Origin: JAHFUA01 sp963733935
GTDB lineage: Bacteria > Acidobacteriota > Terriglobia > Terriglobales > Acidobacteriaceae
DNA: 64,000 nucleotides
Assembly (NCBI GenBank): GCA_963733935.1
Contig: CAVTEQ010000014.1
Location: forward strand, 558,001 to 622,000
Direction: 5' to 3'
Both the position numbers and the translations under genes were made by a program. Shown here piece by piece: positions 52,414 to 61,792 of this stretch (within the stretch, counting starts at the first letter, position 1; the number at the start of each line of letters is the position of its first letter). The notes under the pieces are model-generated. The model saw nothing but the letters and a program-made list of their open reading frames with translations, did not search any database and was not told where the DNA came from.

Positions 52414-53538
52414 ATGCGAGACGTCTGGATCGCGGCTGCGGCCATGACCCGCTTCGGCCGCCGCGCGGAATCGCTGGAGAACCTGATGGCCGACGCAGCG
52501 CTGGAAGTGCTGCGCGAGGCCGATCGCCAGCCTGATGCCCTTGTGGTGACCTGCATGGACCCCGAGGAGTTTGTGGGGGAGGGAAATTTTGCCTCGCACA
52601 TGGGCACCTACTTCGGTCTCTCGCGAGTGCCCGCCCTGCGGGTTGAGACTGCAACTTCATCGGGAGCCGCAGCCCTGTATGCCGGATTCGCGCTGATCGC
52701 CTCCGGATTCCACACTCACGTGCTGGTCGTTGGTGGCGAGAAGATGACCCACGTGTCCACTCCGCGTGTTTCCGAGATCATCAGCCGCGTTATCGATCCG
52801 CACGAACGCTCCTATGGCGCCACCATGCCGGCGTTGGCGGCTATGGTGGCCCGCGCCGCCCTGGCCAAGGGCCTCTTCACCGAAACGGATATGGCGCGCG
52901 TTGCCGTCAAGAACCACGCCAACGGCGCACGCAATCCTTATGCACACTTCCAGAAGCCGGTCACGGTGGAGGAAGTGATGAGCAGCCGCCTGATCGCCGA
53001 CCCGCTCCGGCTGCAGCACTGCTGCCCGATTTCGGATGGCGCAGCCGCCATCCTGCTGACCGCCGACCCGACCGGCACCAAGCTGGCGGGCATGGGCCAG
53101 GGCAGCGATTACCTGGCGATGCGCTATCGCAGCTCGCTCACCGGCTTTCGCGCCACCCAGGACGCGGCCAAAGCTGCCTTCAAGATGGCAGGCTTTGGCC
53201 CGGAGCGCGTGCAGGTGGCGGAGATCCACGATGCCTTCGCTCCCTTTGAAATCCTGGCGTTGGAAGATATCGGACTGCTCGCGCCCGGCAAGGCCACGAA
53301 AGCGATTCAGAATGGCGAGCTGATGCTGGAGGGCCGTCTGCCGGTGAATCCCTCCGGAGGATTGAAAGCGCGCGGCCACGCTCTGGCCGCCACTGGCTTG
53401 GCGCAAGTGGTGGAGCTGGTGTGGCAGCTCACCGGCCGTGCCCTGGGGCGTCAGGTGAAGGCAACCGTGGGCCTGGCGCATTCTATCGGCGGTATGGCTA
53501 CCAACAACTGGGTAACCTTGGTCGAGCAGGTGGCATGA
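52414..53538 (+). CDS. Thiolase-family protein lacking the nucleophilic cysteine
   Basis: 374 residues from ATG 52414 (RBS GGGGGGAGA). Thiolase fold of the SCP-x/archaeal type: VETATSSGAAALYAG, CCPISDGAAAILL, EIHDAFAPFEILALEDIG and NPSGGLKARGHALAATG. In normal thiolases the first motif reads VE-A-C-A-SG; here the Cys position is Thr81, so Claisen condensation by the usual acyl-enzyme route is unlikely. It is followed with overlap by a DUF35 protein, as in thiolase-like aldolase complexes (Ltp2/ChsH2-type) and archaeal HMG-CoA synthase complexes. A retro-aldolase or scaffold role is inferred. Confidence 0.86.
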   Translation: MRDVWIAAAAMTRFGRRAESLENLMADAALEVLREADRQPDALVVTCMDPEEFVGEGNFASHMGTYFGLSRVPALRVETATSSGAAALYAGFALIASGFHTHVLVVGGEKMTHVSTPRVSEIISRVIDPHERSYGATMPALAAMVARAALAKGLFTETDMARVAVKNHANGARNPYAHFQKPVTVEEVMSSRLIADPLRLQHCCPISDGAAAILLTADPTGTKLAGMGQGSDYLAMRYRSSLTGFRATQDAAKAAFKMAGFGPERVQVAEIHDAFAPFEILALEDIGLLAPGKATKAIQNGELMLEGRLPVNPSGGLKARGHALAATGLAQVVELVWQLTGRALGRQVKATVGLAHSIGGMATNNWVTLVEQVA

Positions 53539-54038
53539 TGGAGACGATCGCCGGTTCACGGTGTCCGGAGTGCGACTTGGTGGTCGCGCCGCCAGCCCGC
53601 ATCTGTCCCCGGCACCCGCGGGAGATGGTCCCGGTGGAGCTCTTCGGCTACGGCTCCGTGCTCTCATACACTACCTTGACGGTCGCGCCCGAAGGCTTCA
53701 AGCCGCCTCTGCACATCGCGATCGTGGAGCTGCTGCCCGGCGGCGCCCGCATCTTCTGCCACGGCAAGGAAACCCGCGCCCTGAAGATCGGACGGCGCGT
53801 GGCCATCGAGCAGATGGACGGCATCTTCTACTTCGCCAGCCTCGGCGTCGCGGACCGCGTAAACATGTTCTGGAAGCGCCGCGGCGCCGCTCCCGAACGC
53901 ACCCGCGACGCGGTCAAGAGCGCGATCAAACGCTTCTTCAGCGTATACAAGAACGGCGGAACCACGCCACCCGCCGAGAATGGCACTGCCACGGATCAGA
54001 CAGAGAAGAACGACCCACCGGTGGAGAAGCGCCGCTAG
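53535..54038 (+). CDS. DUF35-family OB-fold protein with zinc ribbon
   Basis: 167 residues. A rubredoxin-like zinc ribbon (CPECDLVVAPPARICPRHP, C-x2-C and C-x-x-H) leads into an OB fold (ELFGYGSVLSYTTLTVAPEG, HIAIVELLPGGARIFCHG). DUF35 proteins bind acyl-CoA and bridge thiolase-type partners. The start overlaps the thiolase stop (ATGATG). The C-terminal tail is Lys/Thr-rich and disordered. Convergent with the next gene, sharing the stop region. Confidence 0.92.
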   Translation: MMETIAGSRCPECDLVVAPPARICPRHPREMVPVELFGYGSVLSYTTLTVAPEGFKPPLHIAIVELLPGGARIFCHGKETRALKIGRRVAIEQMDGIFYFASLGVADRVNMFWKRRGAAPERTRDAVKSAIKRFFSVYKNGGTTPPAENGTATDQTEKNDPPVEKRR

Positions 54039-54935
54039 TGCGACCCTGACCAGCGTTTGCCGGATCAAAGCCGGCAGGCTGCGCGGATTGCCTAGAGTTC
54101 GTTTCACCATCTTCCACGCGTGGCGATGGGTGGGCTTGATGCCATCGCGCGTGAGCACATGAGTGGCATCGTCGATGGTATAGAAGTAGCGCCAGTAGAG
54201 ACCGTTGTCGAAGTCGGCGGGATTGGTCTCGCAGCCGAGCTGGCAGTTGCGACGCGCTTCTTCGCCCGCCAGCATGGCGTCGCGCCCGCCGGTGTAGTGT
54301 GAGTGGTCGTGGTTCTGGTGGATGGCCAGCACCACCGCCGATGCGTCCACCACCACGGCGCCCACAGCGCGCGCCTTCCAGATAAGCCAGTTGTCCCACC
54401 AGAAGCGTCCCAGGGCCATCTCCGGCAACGGCGGATACAGGCTGCGGGGAAAGACGAAGTAGTCGATCGAGCGTGCGATGTTCATCCGGCCCTGGCCGAG
54501 AGCGCGGCTGCGCAACGAGCCCTCCCAGCCGTTGCCGTCGAAGAGCAGCGGCTCGGCGAGATCGAGATCGAGCCTGCGGCCGACCATCAGAAATTCTTCG
54601 CGGAAGCCGGCGGTGCGCTCCACCGCCTGGGGAAAATCGGCCAGCAGGATGATGTCCGAGTTGACGTAACAGAGCATGTCGTGCCTGGCTGCCGACTGCG
54701 CTTGCTGAAAAAGGTCGCTGACGAGCGGGGTGCCGAATTCGTTGCGGCGAATTTGCGGGATGTGACGCAGGCCTAACTCCCGCGCGATCTCCGCCGTGCC
54801 TGATTCGTCGCCGAACAGCAGGATCTCGGGCGCCGGATCAAGCTGGGTCCAGCTTTGCATGGCATTGCGCTGGATTACTTCAATGTGCCCGCGGAACGGC
54901 TTAGGCAGGGCAAAGATGGTTAGTTGAGTTTTCAT
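54035..54935 (-). CDS. Putative glycosyltransferase (one frameshift near the stop)
   Basis: GT-A-like protein: MKTQLTIFALPKPFRGHIE, LLFGDESGTAEIA, HDMLCYVNSDIILLADFPQA (a DxD-like NSD site), and FWWDNWLIWKARAVG. The raw frame runs 370 bases into the antisense of the DUF35 gene. Dropping one G from CAGGGTCGC gives TLVRSH and a TAG at 54,037-54,035, and exactly 299 residues. I therefore end it at 54035. It belongs with the downstream glycan cluster. Confidence 0.78.
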
Positions 54936-55342
54936 TTCGTGTTATGCCTTGACCTGAGTCTACGATTCTCGGGCCAGACTGGCTAAAGCAGGCTTCCGCC
55001 TCAATCCTGCACCTCTGAAAAAGTCGCGCCAGCGACGGTACGAGTTTAGCCCGGCGATTTATCGCCGGGTAGGCGGGCGGATTGAGGCTAGTCCCGTAGG
55101 GACGACTGAAACTATTCCCAAGCGAAGCACGGGTCGTATCCCTCGTCGCGCTGCTTTCAATCCGATGATGTTCTTCCTGTCTCCGAATGTAATGCCACCT
55201 TCAGTCGTCCCTACGGGACTCGGTATTCTGTGGCCGAGGGTCCCCCGGCGATGAATCGCCGGGCTAAGTTCGTGTCGTCGCTAACGCGACGGGAGCGCCA
55301 CGGCTGTTAGAGCGGCTCGCACGAACGGGTACGGTTGTCTCG
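54936..55342. repeat. Palindromic-repeat region without genes
   Basis: About 400 bases. GCCCGGCGATTTATCGCCGG and TCCCCCGGCGATGAATCGCC are inverted hairpin copies; AGTCCCGTAGGGACGACTGA and its complement (TCAGTCGTCCCTACGGGACT) form another pair, so the block has overall inverted symmetry. No coding frame with family features. Confidence 0.75.
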
Positions 55343-56666
55343 TTATTTGGCCGCTTCGCACGCTCCCAGCACAAGATACCGCACGCCCGCTTGTCGCTCC
55401 AGGTGCTTCAGCAAGCGCCAGCAGTCCACTACCGTCCGCAGTGTGCCGGCGCGCGCCCATTGTTCGGCAGGGATCGACGCGAACTCGCGCCACGGCGTTG
55501 TGACCACCACTAAGTCTGCTTTCGCGATGCACTCTTCGGCGCGCGACGCGAACTGCACCTTATCTCCCAGCACGCGCATGGAATTCTCCTGGCCGAGAGG
55601 ATCATATGCGATCACGGTGAGGCCGCGCTGCGCCAGTTCCCGCGCCAGCAGCAGCCCCACGGCCTCCTCCACCACATCCGTGCCAGGTTTGTACGTAAGG
55701 CCGAGAACGCCAATCGGCCCCTGAGAATGCTGCTCGACGAAATCGGCGAGCCACTCGACCTGCCAGCGGTTGAAGTGGTCAACGCTCTGGGCCAGCTCGG
55801 GCGATGTTCCCACCTGCCGCGCCAGCGCGGCCATCGCCAGGTTGTCGCGCGGAAAGCACGGACCTCCGTAGCTGATGGCGCCCTTCAGGTACTTGCCGCC
55901 GATGCGCGTGTCGAGCCCAAGCGCGGAGGTAATGACGTCAGCGTCCGCCCCCGGCAGGCGTTCGCTGATGCGCGCCAGCATGTTGGCAAAGCTGATCTTG
56001 GTGGTGACGTAGGTGTTCACCGCCAGCTTGGTGATTTCGGCGTTCACGAAGTTCATGCGCGCCACCGCCGGCTGGTTCTCGCAGACCTGGCGATAGAGCG
56101 CCGCGAGCGCGTCGCCGGCGCGGCGGTCGGATTCCCCGATCAGCAGCATGTCGGGATTGAGGAAGTCACGAATCACGCTGCCCAGTGCGATGAACTCCGG
56201 GCTGTAGCACAGGCCGAAATCCGTGCCGCAGCGCTTGCCGCTCGCCTGCTCGAGCAGGCTGCGGACGCAGCTTCCGGTCGATCCCGGCATGACGGTGCTG
56301 GTGAGCGAGACTACGTGGTAGTCCTTCTTCGACGGCGAGCGCGCGCCCGATCTCCCGGCACGTCGGCTCAACGTATTTCAGCGAGAAGCCTCCGCCCGGC
56401 TCACTGGGCGTCGAAACCACGATGAACGTGATGTCCGCCTGCTTCACTGCCGGCGCAATCTCCTCGACGGCGGTCAGGCGTCCGCCGCACTTGGCAAGCA
56501 TCTCGGTCAAGCCGGGCTCGGGAACCGGGGACTTGCCATGATTGATGGCCTCGACCTTGCGTTTATCCGAATCCACGCCAATGACGGTCACGCCGCGCGC
56601 TGCCATGCACGCGGCCAGCGGCGCGCCCAGTTTTCCCAGGCCGATGAGGCACACCGTGGTGGACAT
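55343..56666 (-). CDS. UDP-glucose/GDP-mannose dehydrogenase family protein (one frameshift)
   Basis: NAD-dependent 6-dehydrogenase making a sugar acid nucleotide for surface polysaccharide. The ATG at 56666 opens MSTTVCLIGLGKLGAPLA (NAD-binding GxGxxG), with FIVVSTPSE. The catalytic Cys is in SYGGPCFPRDN (normally GGSCFPKD), and VLGLTYKPGTDVVEE is near the C-terminal domain. The frame breaks near 56,325; dropping a G from GTCGAAG restores ALAVKKDYHVVSLTSTVMPG and gives 440 residues. It overlaps the methyltransferase gene upstream (TGATG). Confidence 0.9.
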
Positions 56667-57502
56667 CAGCAGGTCTCCGCCGTCAGGCAAAGATGCCAGC
56701 CAAAACGCTTCTCGAGCCAGCGGAACATGGGTTGCGGCATCCAGCTCCACGGCCACGCTTTCACATAGCGATACTGAACGTAATCGGCGATGCGATACGG
56801 GAAGATGTGATCAACGAACAGACTCGTGACGCGAAACCCACGTGATTCGACCAGGCGGTGCGCCTGCGGACGCGAATACGTATAGGTGACCGGGCATCCG
56901 GTCTGCGCTTCGGAATTCCGCGCCACCAGTTCCGCCGTGCGCCAGAACTGTCCCTTGCCGTAGCCCAGCACGATCCACAGCACCTTCCACGACCAGCGGT
57001 GGTAGACCATGATCTTCAGCGTGGAGCCCGCGGCTGCGTACTGGCGCGCCTCGGCTAAAACGCGCTCCGGATGCGGCGTGTGGTGGATCACCCCAAACGA
57101 ATAAATCAGGTCGTACATTTGCTTCGGCACGAATGCCGTCAGCTCTTCGGCGCTGCCGTGGAAGAATCGCACGCGGTCTTCTAATCCATAAACGCCAACC
57201 CGCTGGCGCGCGATCTCGAGCGATTGCGAGGACAAATCCACCGCCGTGACCTCGGCGCCGTGGCGCGCGAAGCTAACGGTATCGGTACCGATGCCACAGC
57301 CGATCTCCAATACCTTCTTTCCACGCCAGCGTTCGAACTCGGCAAAGCGTGGAATGTGCGGCTCGACGAGATATTTGCGGGCCTCGACCTCATCGAAGTA
57401 GGCGCGCGTGCCCACCGGCTGCGGCGAGTGCCGGATATTGCACGGACGCCGGTCCCAGTACTGCCGCACCTCGTCGATGGTGGCGTGGGAGAAATCCGGC
57501 AT
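56666..57502 (-). CDS. Class I SAM-dependent methyltransferase
   Basis: 278 residues. SAM-binding motif I is VLEIGCGIGTDTVSFARHG, motif II VTAVDLSSQSLEI, and DLIYSFGVIHHTPHPERVL is motif IV. The C-terminal extension is basic and aromatic (PYRIADYVQYRYVKAWPW). It directly follows the previous methyltransferase (stop TAG then ATG) and overlaps the dehydrogenase gene. The target is probably a glycan or lipid head group, by context. Confidence 0.88.
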   Translation of the reverse strand: MPDFSHATIDEVRQYWDRRPCNIRHSPQPVGTRAYFDEVEARKYLVEPHIPRFAEFERWRGKKVLEIGCGIGTDTVSFARHGAEVTAVDLSSQSLEIARQRVGVYGLEDRVRFFHGSAEELTAFVPKQMYDLIYSFGVIHHTPHPERVLAEARQYAAAGSTLKIMVYHRWSWKVLWIVLGYGKGQFWRTAELVARNSEAQTGCPVTYTYSRPQAHRLVESRGFRVTSLFVDHIFPYRIADYVQYRYVKAWPWSWMPQPMFRWLEKRFGWHLCLTAETC

Positions 57503-58307
57503 CTATTTTCCTGCTGAACCGTACCGTCGCCGCAGACGCGCCCAGTTCTCCGCCCACGGCCGCTTCAGGAAAGCCTGCAGCCTGCGCCCCATTTTGAGCA
57601 GCCCGGTAGGATCGCTGGACCACAGGTCGGCTCGTCCGCTGGGCTCATCCGCCAGCACGAGAGATGCATCCTGTATGGGCGAGACCGGCGCTACCAACAC
57701 CGTGCGCCACGGCCTGCGGCCGATCCGGCCCTGAAAATCCTCGTGCCCGGGCGATCGCGCCGGACGATACACCGCCGGGAAGCCCGCGCGATATGCCATT
57801 TTCACCAGCGCGCCTTCCGAGGGATAGCACGCCACTGCGTTCAGCGCCTGGTCGTGGAGCGCAGCCTCGTCCCGCAGGTGAAACAACGGCGCCTTTCCGG
57901 GCACACACACACTCTCGATGAGCAGCACCTTACCCGTCATAGCACGCAGCCGGCGCACCGCGCGCAAAGGGATTTTCCAGGTGATACAGCAGCCCAAAGC
58001 AGAGCACCAGGTCGAAGACGCCGAATTCCTGCGGCTGCAGTTCCTCCGCATCGGCCACACGAAAATCGATCCCAGGATTGCGCCGGCGCGCTTCTTCCAC
58101 ATTCTCTGCGCGGGCGTCAAACGCCGTGACCCGCAGTCCCATCTGCTGCAGCAGGCTCGAGAAGTGGCCGACGCCACAGCCGGCATCGAGCGCCGTGCGC
58201 AGCTCCAGCCGATCTTTAAAATCGGTGACAAAGCACCGCAGAAACTCGCCGCGCGCCTCCACCAGGCGCTGCGATTCTTCGAGATCGAAAACGAACGGTG
58301 TCGCCAC
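57503..58307 (-). CDS. SAM-dependent methyltransferase (one frameshift)
   Basis: Starts at GTG 58307, immediately after the FkbM gene's stop. Motif I is ALDAGCGVGHFSSLLQQMG, and VFDLVLCFGLLYHLENP marks motif IV. The frame breaks near 57,962 in CCCTTTGCGC; removing one T gives NPLRAVRRLRAMTGKVLLIE and a 267-residue protein. Part of the metY-to-dehydrogenase operon. Confidence 0.87.
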
Positions 58308-59114
58308 TTAGGCTAGCAGCCCTCGCGCTCGCAACTGGTCCATGCGCTCTTCGGGGACGGCAAAGAAATTTCCGTCAACGTCGGTTTTGGTTTCGACTGG
58401 CGCGAGCACGCCGCCTGCCTGCGACTTGAACCAGTGATACCCCATTGTATCCAGTAGCGCCACAACTTCGCGTGGATGATATCCCCACGGCCGCGTGCGA
58501 ACCTCTTCCAGTTCACACTGAATAACCGGCCGTGGGCGCGACCCAAGCGTCTTACGCGCGCCCTTCAGAATGGCCAACTCCGCGCCCTCAGCATCCAGCT
58601 TGATGAAGTCTACTGCCGGCAGCGGATGCCCGGCGAGATAGCCGTCCAGGGTCTCGACTGAGACCGCAACGGCGTTGGTTGGCTCCTTAACGTTGGGCTG
58701 CCGCAGGCTGTTGCATCCAGTATTAATGCCCCCCACCACGATCAGCTCCTGCTGACCGGCAGCATCGGCAAGCGCGCAGTCTTCTACCTGCACATTGGTG
58801 TAGCGATTCAGCGCCAGGTTGCGCAGAAGCTTTTCGCGCTCACGCGGCGAGGGCTCAAAGGCAATAACGCGGCCCGCGCTGCCCACCTTCACGGACGCCA
58901 ATAGTGAATAGAAGCCGTGGTGCGCGCCGATGTCGAGCACGGTCATGCCGGGATCGAGGAAGCGCTCTACGAAACGCCACTCGGCCTTTTCGAAGTCTTC
59001 CCGCAGGATGGAGTGGCTGCAGAAATCGTCTTCCGCCATCCACCAACTGCCGAACGGCAGGCGCACCCGCACCGGACCGCCGAACCGCAGTTTCAGCCGC
59101 GCCCATCGCTTCAC
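58308..59114 (-). CDS. FkbM-family methyltransferase
   Basis: 268 residues with the FkbM signature: PGMTVLDIGAHHGFYSLLASVKVG (motif I), VIAFEPSPREREKL and VDFIKLDAEGAELAILKGA. FkbM enzymes O-methylate sugars or polyketides. The GTG start overlaps the metX stop (GTGTGA), so a methyltransferase gene is coupled to methionine synthesis genes. Confidence 0.93.
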   Translation of the reverse strand: MKRWARLKLRFGGPVRVRLPFGSWWMAEDDFCSHSILREDFEKAEWRFVERFLDPGMTVLDIGAHHGFYSLLASVKVGSAGRVIAFEPSPREREKLLRNLALNRYTNVQVEDCALADAAGQQELIVVGGINTGCNSLRQPNVKEPTNAVAVSVETLDGYLAGHPLPAVDFIKLDAEGAELAILKGARKTLGSRPRPVIQCELEEVRTRPWGYHPREVVALLDTMGYHWFKSQAGGVLAPVETKTDVDGNFFAVPEERMDQLRARGLLA

Positions 59115-60232
59115 ACTGAGAGCGTATCACCGGCGGCACGCCACACCTGCCGCCGCGGCTTAGGGTCCTCGCCCGCAAGCGCGGTGGAGAGCAAGGGCGC
59201 CAGCACATGAGTGTCGGCGAGGAAGCTATCGTGTCCGTGCTCGGAGACCAACTCGAGATACCGACTGTCGACGCCTGCTGCACGCAGCTTCGTGGCAAGC
59301 GCCTGGACGTCCGCCGCGGGAAACAGCCAATCGGACGAGATGCCCACCAGCAGCACCTTGGCGCGAATGCGCCGCAGCGCCTCGGCTTCCGACGCATATC
59401 CGCGCTCCAGCTCGAAAGTATCCATAGCCTTCGAGATCACCAGATACGTGTTGGCGTCAAAGCGCTCCACCAGCTTGCCGCCCTGGTAGTCGAGATAGCC
59501 GGCAATGTCGTAGCGGTTCTCCAAAGCCTCGAGCGGATCTTCGCCGTTGCGGTTGGGCTTGCGCGCGAAGCGCTGGTGAAACAGCGCCGCCGATTTGTAG
59601 GTGCACATGGCGATGGAGCGCGCGATCCCCAGGCCTCGGGCCGGCTGCTGTTCGTAGTGTCCGCCGCGGAAATCGGGATCGAGCTGGATCACCTGTCGCT
59701 GCAGGTGATTGAGCGCCAGACCCATCGCCGAGAGCGGCGTGGCGCCGATGGCGACCGCGGTCTCCACCATCTCGGGGAAGTCCACGGCCCACTGCAAGGC
59801 CTGCATGCCGCCGATGGAGCCGCCGATCACTACGTTCAGCCGCTCCACGCCGAGATGCCGCAGCAATTGCGCCTGCGCCCGCACCATATCGCGGATGGTA
59901 ATCAGCGGGAAGTCCGGTCCGTAAGGTTTGCCGGTACGCGGATTGGTGGAGGTCGGGCCGGTCGAGCCGTAGCACGATCCCAGCACGTTGATCCCGATCA
60001 CGCACTCGCGCTCGGTATCGAACGGACGCCCTTTGCCGAACATTCCCTCCCACCAATCGGCCGCACGGGCCGAGCCCGAGAGCGCGTGGCAGACCAGTGT
60101 GGCTTCTTCCTGCAGTTTGCCGTATACCGCGTAGTGCAGCGTCACGGGCTGCAGCGTGCTGCCGGATTCGAGCCGGAACGGCGTGTCCGTCGCGAAAGTG
60201 AAGCCGCCCTGCAGTGTCGGTTCCAAGCTCAT
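59111..60232 (-). CDS. metX: Homoserine O-acetyltransferase
   Basis: Alpha/beta-hydrolase enzyme that acetylates homoserine. The ATG at 60232 has GGGAGG 6-10 bases upstream and gives 373 residues, the usual length. The nucleophile elbow is GGSIGGMQALQWAVDFPE (Ser), and LVCHALSGSA holds the oxyanion region; the Asp and His of the triad fit the C-terminal half (LVISKAMDTFELERGYA, SEHGHDSFL). The raw sequence reads in frame with metY, but I consider that an artefact (see metY). It supplies O-acetylhomoserine to MetY. Confidence 0.93.
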   Translation of the reverse strand: MSLEPTLQGGFTFATDTPFRLESGSTLQPVTLHYAVYGKLQEEATLVCHALSGSARAADWWEGMFGKGRPFDTERECVIGINVLGSCYGSTGPTSTNPRTGKPYGPDFPLITIRDMVRAQAQLLRHLGVERLNVVIGGSIGGMQALQWAVDFPEMVETAVAIGATPLSAMGLALNHLQRQVIQLDPDFRGGHYEQQPARGLGIARSIAMCTYKSAALFHQRFARKPNRNGEDPLEALENRYDIAGYLDYQGGKLVERFDANTYLVISKAMDTFELERGYASEAEALRRIRAKVLLVGISSDWLFPAADVQALATKLRAAGVDSRYLELVSEHGHDSFLADTHVLAPLLSTALAGEDPKPRRQVWRAAGDTLSV

Positions 60233-60234
60233 GA

Positions 60235-61600
60235 CTACCTCCCAGCGGCCACGGCCGGCGCCACCTCGATGCCAGGCGAAGCCGGCTTGCTGTCCCCCAC
60301 GTTGCGACTTGGTCAGCGCCTGGTCGAGATCGGCGATGATGTCGTTTACGTCTTCAATGCCGACGGAGAGCCGCACCAGCTCAGGCGTGGTGCCGGTGGC
60401 GCGCTGCTCCGCCTCACTCAATTGTTGATGCGTGGTGGACGCCGGATGGATGACCAGCGACTTGGCGTCGCCGATGTTGGCCAGCAGGCTGAAGAGCTTC
60501 AGCGAATTGATGAACGTACGCCCGGCTTCCAGACCTCCGCGAATGCCGAAGGTGATCAGCGCGCTCGCGCCCTGCGGCAGATACTTGCGCGCCAGCTCAT
60601 ACCATGGGCTCTTAGGGAGCCCAGGATAATTCACCCACTCCACGTCCGGGTGCTTCGTAAGAAATGTGGCGACGGCGAGCGCATTCTCCGAGTGGCGCTG
60701 CATCCGCAGGTGCAGCGTCTCTGCGCCCTGCAGCAGCAGGAAGGCGTTAAATGGCGAGAGGCACGCTCCGGTATCGCGAAGTCCCTGCACCCGCGCTTTG
60801 AGGATAAACGCCAGCGGCCCAAATGCCTCGGTGAACGAAACTCCGTGATACGAGGGGTCGGGCTCGACGAACTGCGGGAATCGTCCGGACTTCTTCCAAT
60901 CGAAGCGGCCCGCATCCACAATTACGCCGCCAATCGAGTTCCCGTGCCCGCCAATGAACTTGGTGGCAGAGTGCACCACGATGTCGGCGCCCCACTCGAT
61001 AGGACGGCACAGCGCCGGCGAAGGCGTGGTGTTGTCGATCACCAGCGGCAGGCCGTGCTCGTGCGCGATTGCGGCCAGTCGCTCGATGTCCACGATGTCC
61101 AGCTTGGGATTGCCGAGGGTTTCCGTGTACACCGCCTTGGTCTTGCTGTTGATGGCGCGCCGCAGACCGTCGTAGTCAACCGCGTCCACAAAGCGCACGG
61201 TGATCCCGTAGCGCGGCAGCGTGTAATGAAACAGGTTGTATGTGCCACCATAGAGCGAAGTCGTGGAGACAATCTCATCGCCCGCAGCCGCAAGAGTGGT
61301 AAGCGCCAGTGTTTCCGCCGCTTGGCCGGAAGCCAGCGCCAGCCCGGCCGCTCCGCCCTCGAGCGCCGCAATGCGCTTCTCGAAGACGTCGGTGGTCGGG
61401 TTCATGATGCGGGTATAGATGTTGCCGAATTGCTGCAGCGCGAACAGGCGGGCGGCGTGCTCGGCGTCCTCGAAAACGTACGAAGTGGTCTGATAGATGG
61501 GAACAGCGCGCGCCCCGGTGGTAGGGTCGGGCTGTTGGCCTCCGTGCACGGCCAGGGTGGCAAGCTGGTAATGATGGTTACTGCTGGCGTCGTCAGCCAT
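60235..61600 (-). CDS. metY: O-acetylhomoserine sulfhydrylase (one probable frameshift near the end)
   Basis: PLP enzyme making homocysteine from O-acetylhomoserine and sulfide. TLAVHGGQQPDPTTGARAVP, ASGQAAETLALTTL, ENPT-like IMNPTTDVFEKRI and the PLP lysine in VVHSATKFIGGHG are present. ATG 61600 follows GAGGAGAAG. The raw frame continues into metX to give an 839-residue fusion. Removing one G from CGTGGGGGAC instead yields DSKPASPGIEVAPAVAAGR and a TAG overlapping metX's RBS, giving 454 residues. That tail has normal codon usage, so I call two genes. Confidence 0.9.
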
Positions 61601-61628
61601 GATCTTCTCCTCAGCAAAAGATGCGGGC

Positions 61629-61663
61629 AAAAAGAAAACGACCCACGAATCATCGTGGGTCGT
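61629..61663 (-). terminator. Attenuator terminator in the metY leader
   Basis: Minus strand ACGACCCACG, six-base loop, CGTGGGTCGT, then TTTTCTTTTT: a perfect 10-pair stem with a T-tract, 29 bases before the metY start and inside its transcript. This is an intrinsic terminator upstream of the gene it controls. Confidence 0.9.
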
Positions 61664-61763
61664 TGAGCTCGTTAATTATTGCTTGTCGCTGGCTCCGGTC
61701 ACGACCCACAATTTGCGGGCATGCACATGGCCATGGCCATAATTGAAATGCTGCCGCAAATTG
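61638..61763 (-). promoter_or_regulatory. Methionine attenuator RNA segments 1-4
   Basis: Segment 1 (61754-61763, CAATTTGCGG) is the exact complement of segment 2a (61709-61718, CCGCAAATTG). Segment 2b (61701-61710, TGTGGGTCGT) pairs over nine bases with segment 3 (61654-61663, ACGACCCACG). Segment 3 pairs perfectly with segment 4 (61638-61647). Hairpins 1:2 and 3:4 exclude 2:3. The Met codons lie between segments 1 and 2a, and the leader stop touches 2b, the layout needed for ribosome-mediated control. Confidence 0.85.
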
Positions 61764-61779
61764 AGGTTGAGCGCGACAT
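61699..61779 (-). CDS. Met-rich leader peptide of metYX
   Basis: 26 codons then TGA. ATG 61779 is preceded by AAAGG six bases away. Codons 14-20 read M-A-M-A-M-C-M (61740-61720); Cys also occurs at codons 8 and 24. The frame encodes segments 1 and 2 of the attenuator and ends at its 2b segment. No domain; its role is to report charged tRNA-Met (and possibly tRNA-Cys) levels through ribosome position. Confidence 0.82.
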   Translation of the reverse strand: MSRSTSICGSISIMAMAMCMPANCGS

Positions 61780-61792
61780 ATTGAACCTTTTA

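Noticed and set aside
53664..54034. 120-residue C-terminal extension of the glycosyltransferase antisense to the DUF35 gene
   Set aside because: It is the mirror of a real gene; one base removed gives a TAG at the convergent stop.
59111..61600. A novel bifunctional MetY-MetX fusion enzyme
   Set aside because: One extra G explains it; with the base removed both genes have normal ends, and metX has its own RBS and start.
61638..61790. SAM riboswitch upstream of metY
   Set aside because: No SAM-I, SAM-II or SAM-IV type core seen; the leader is fully explained by a Met-rich peptide and overlapping hairpins.
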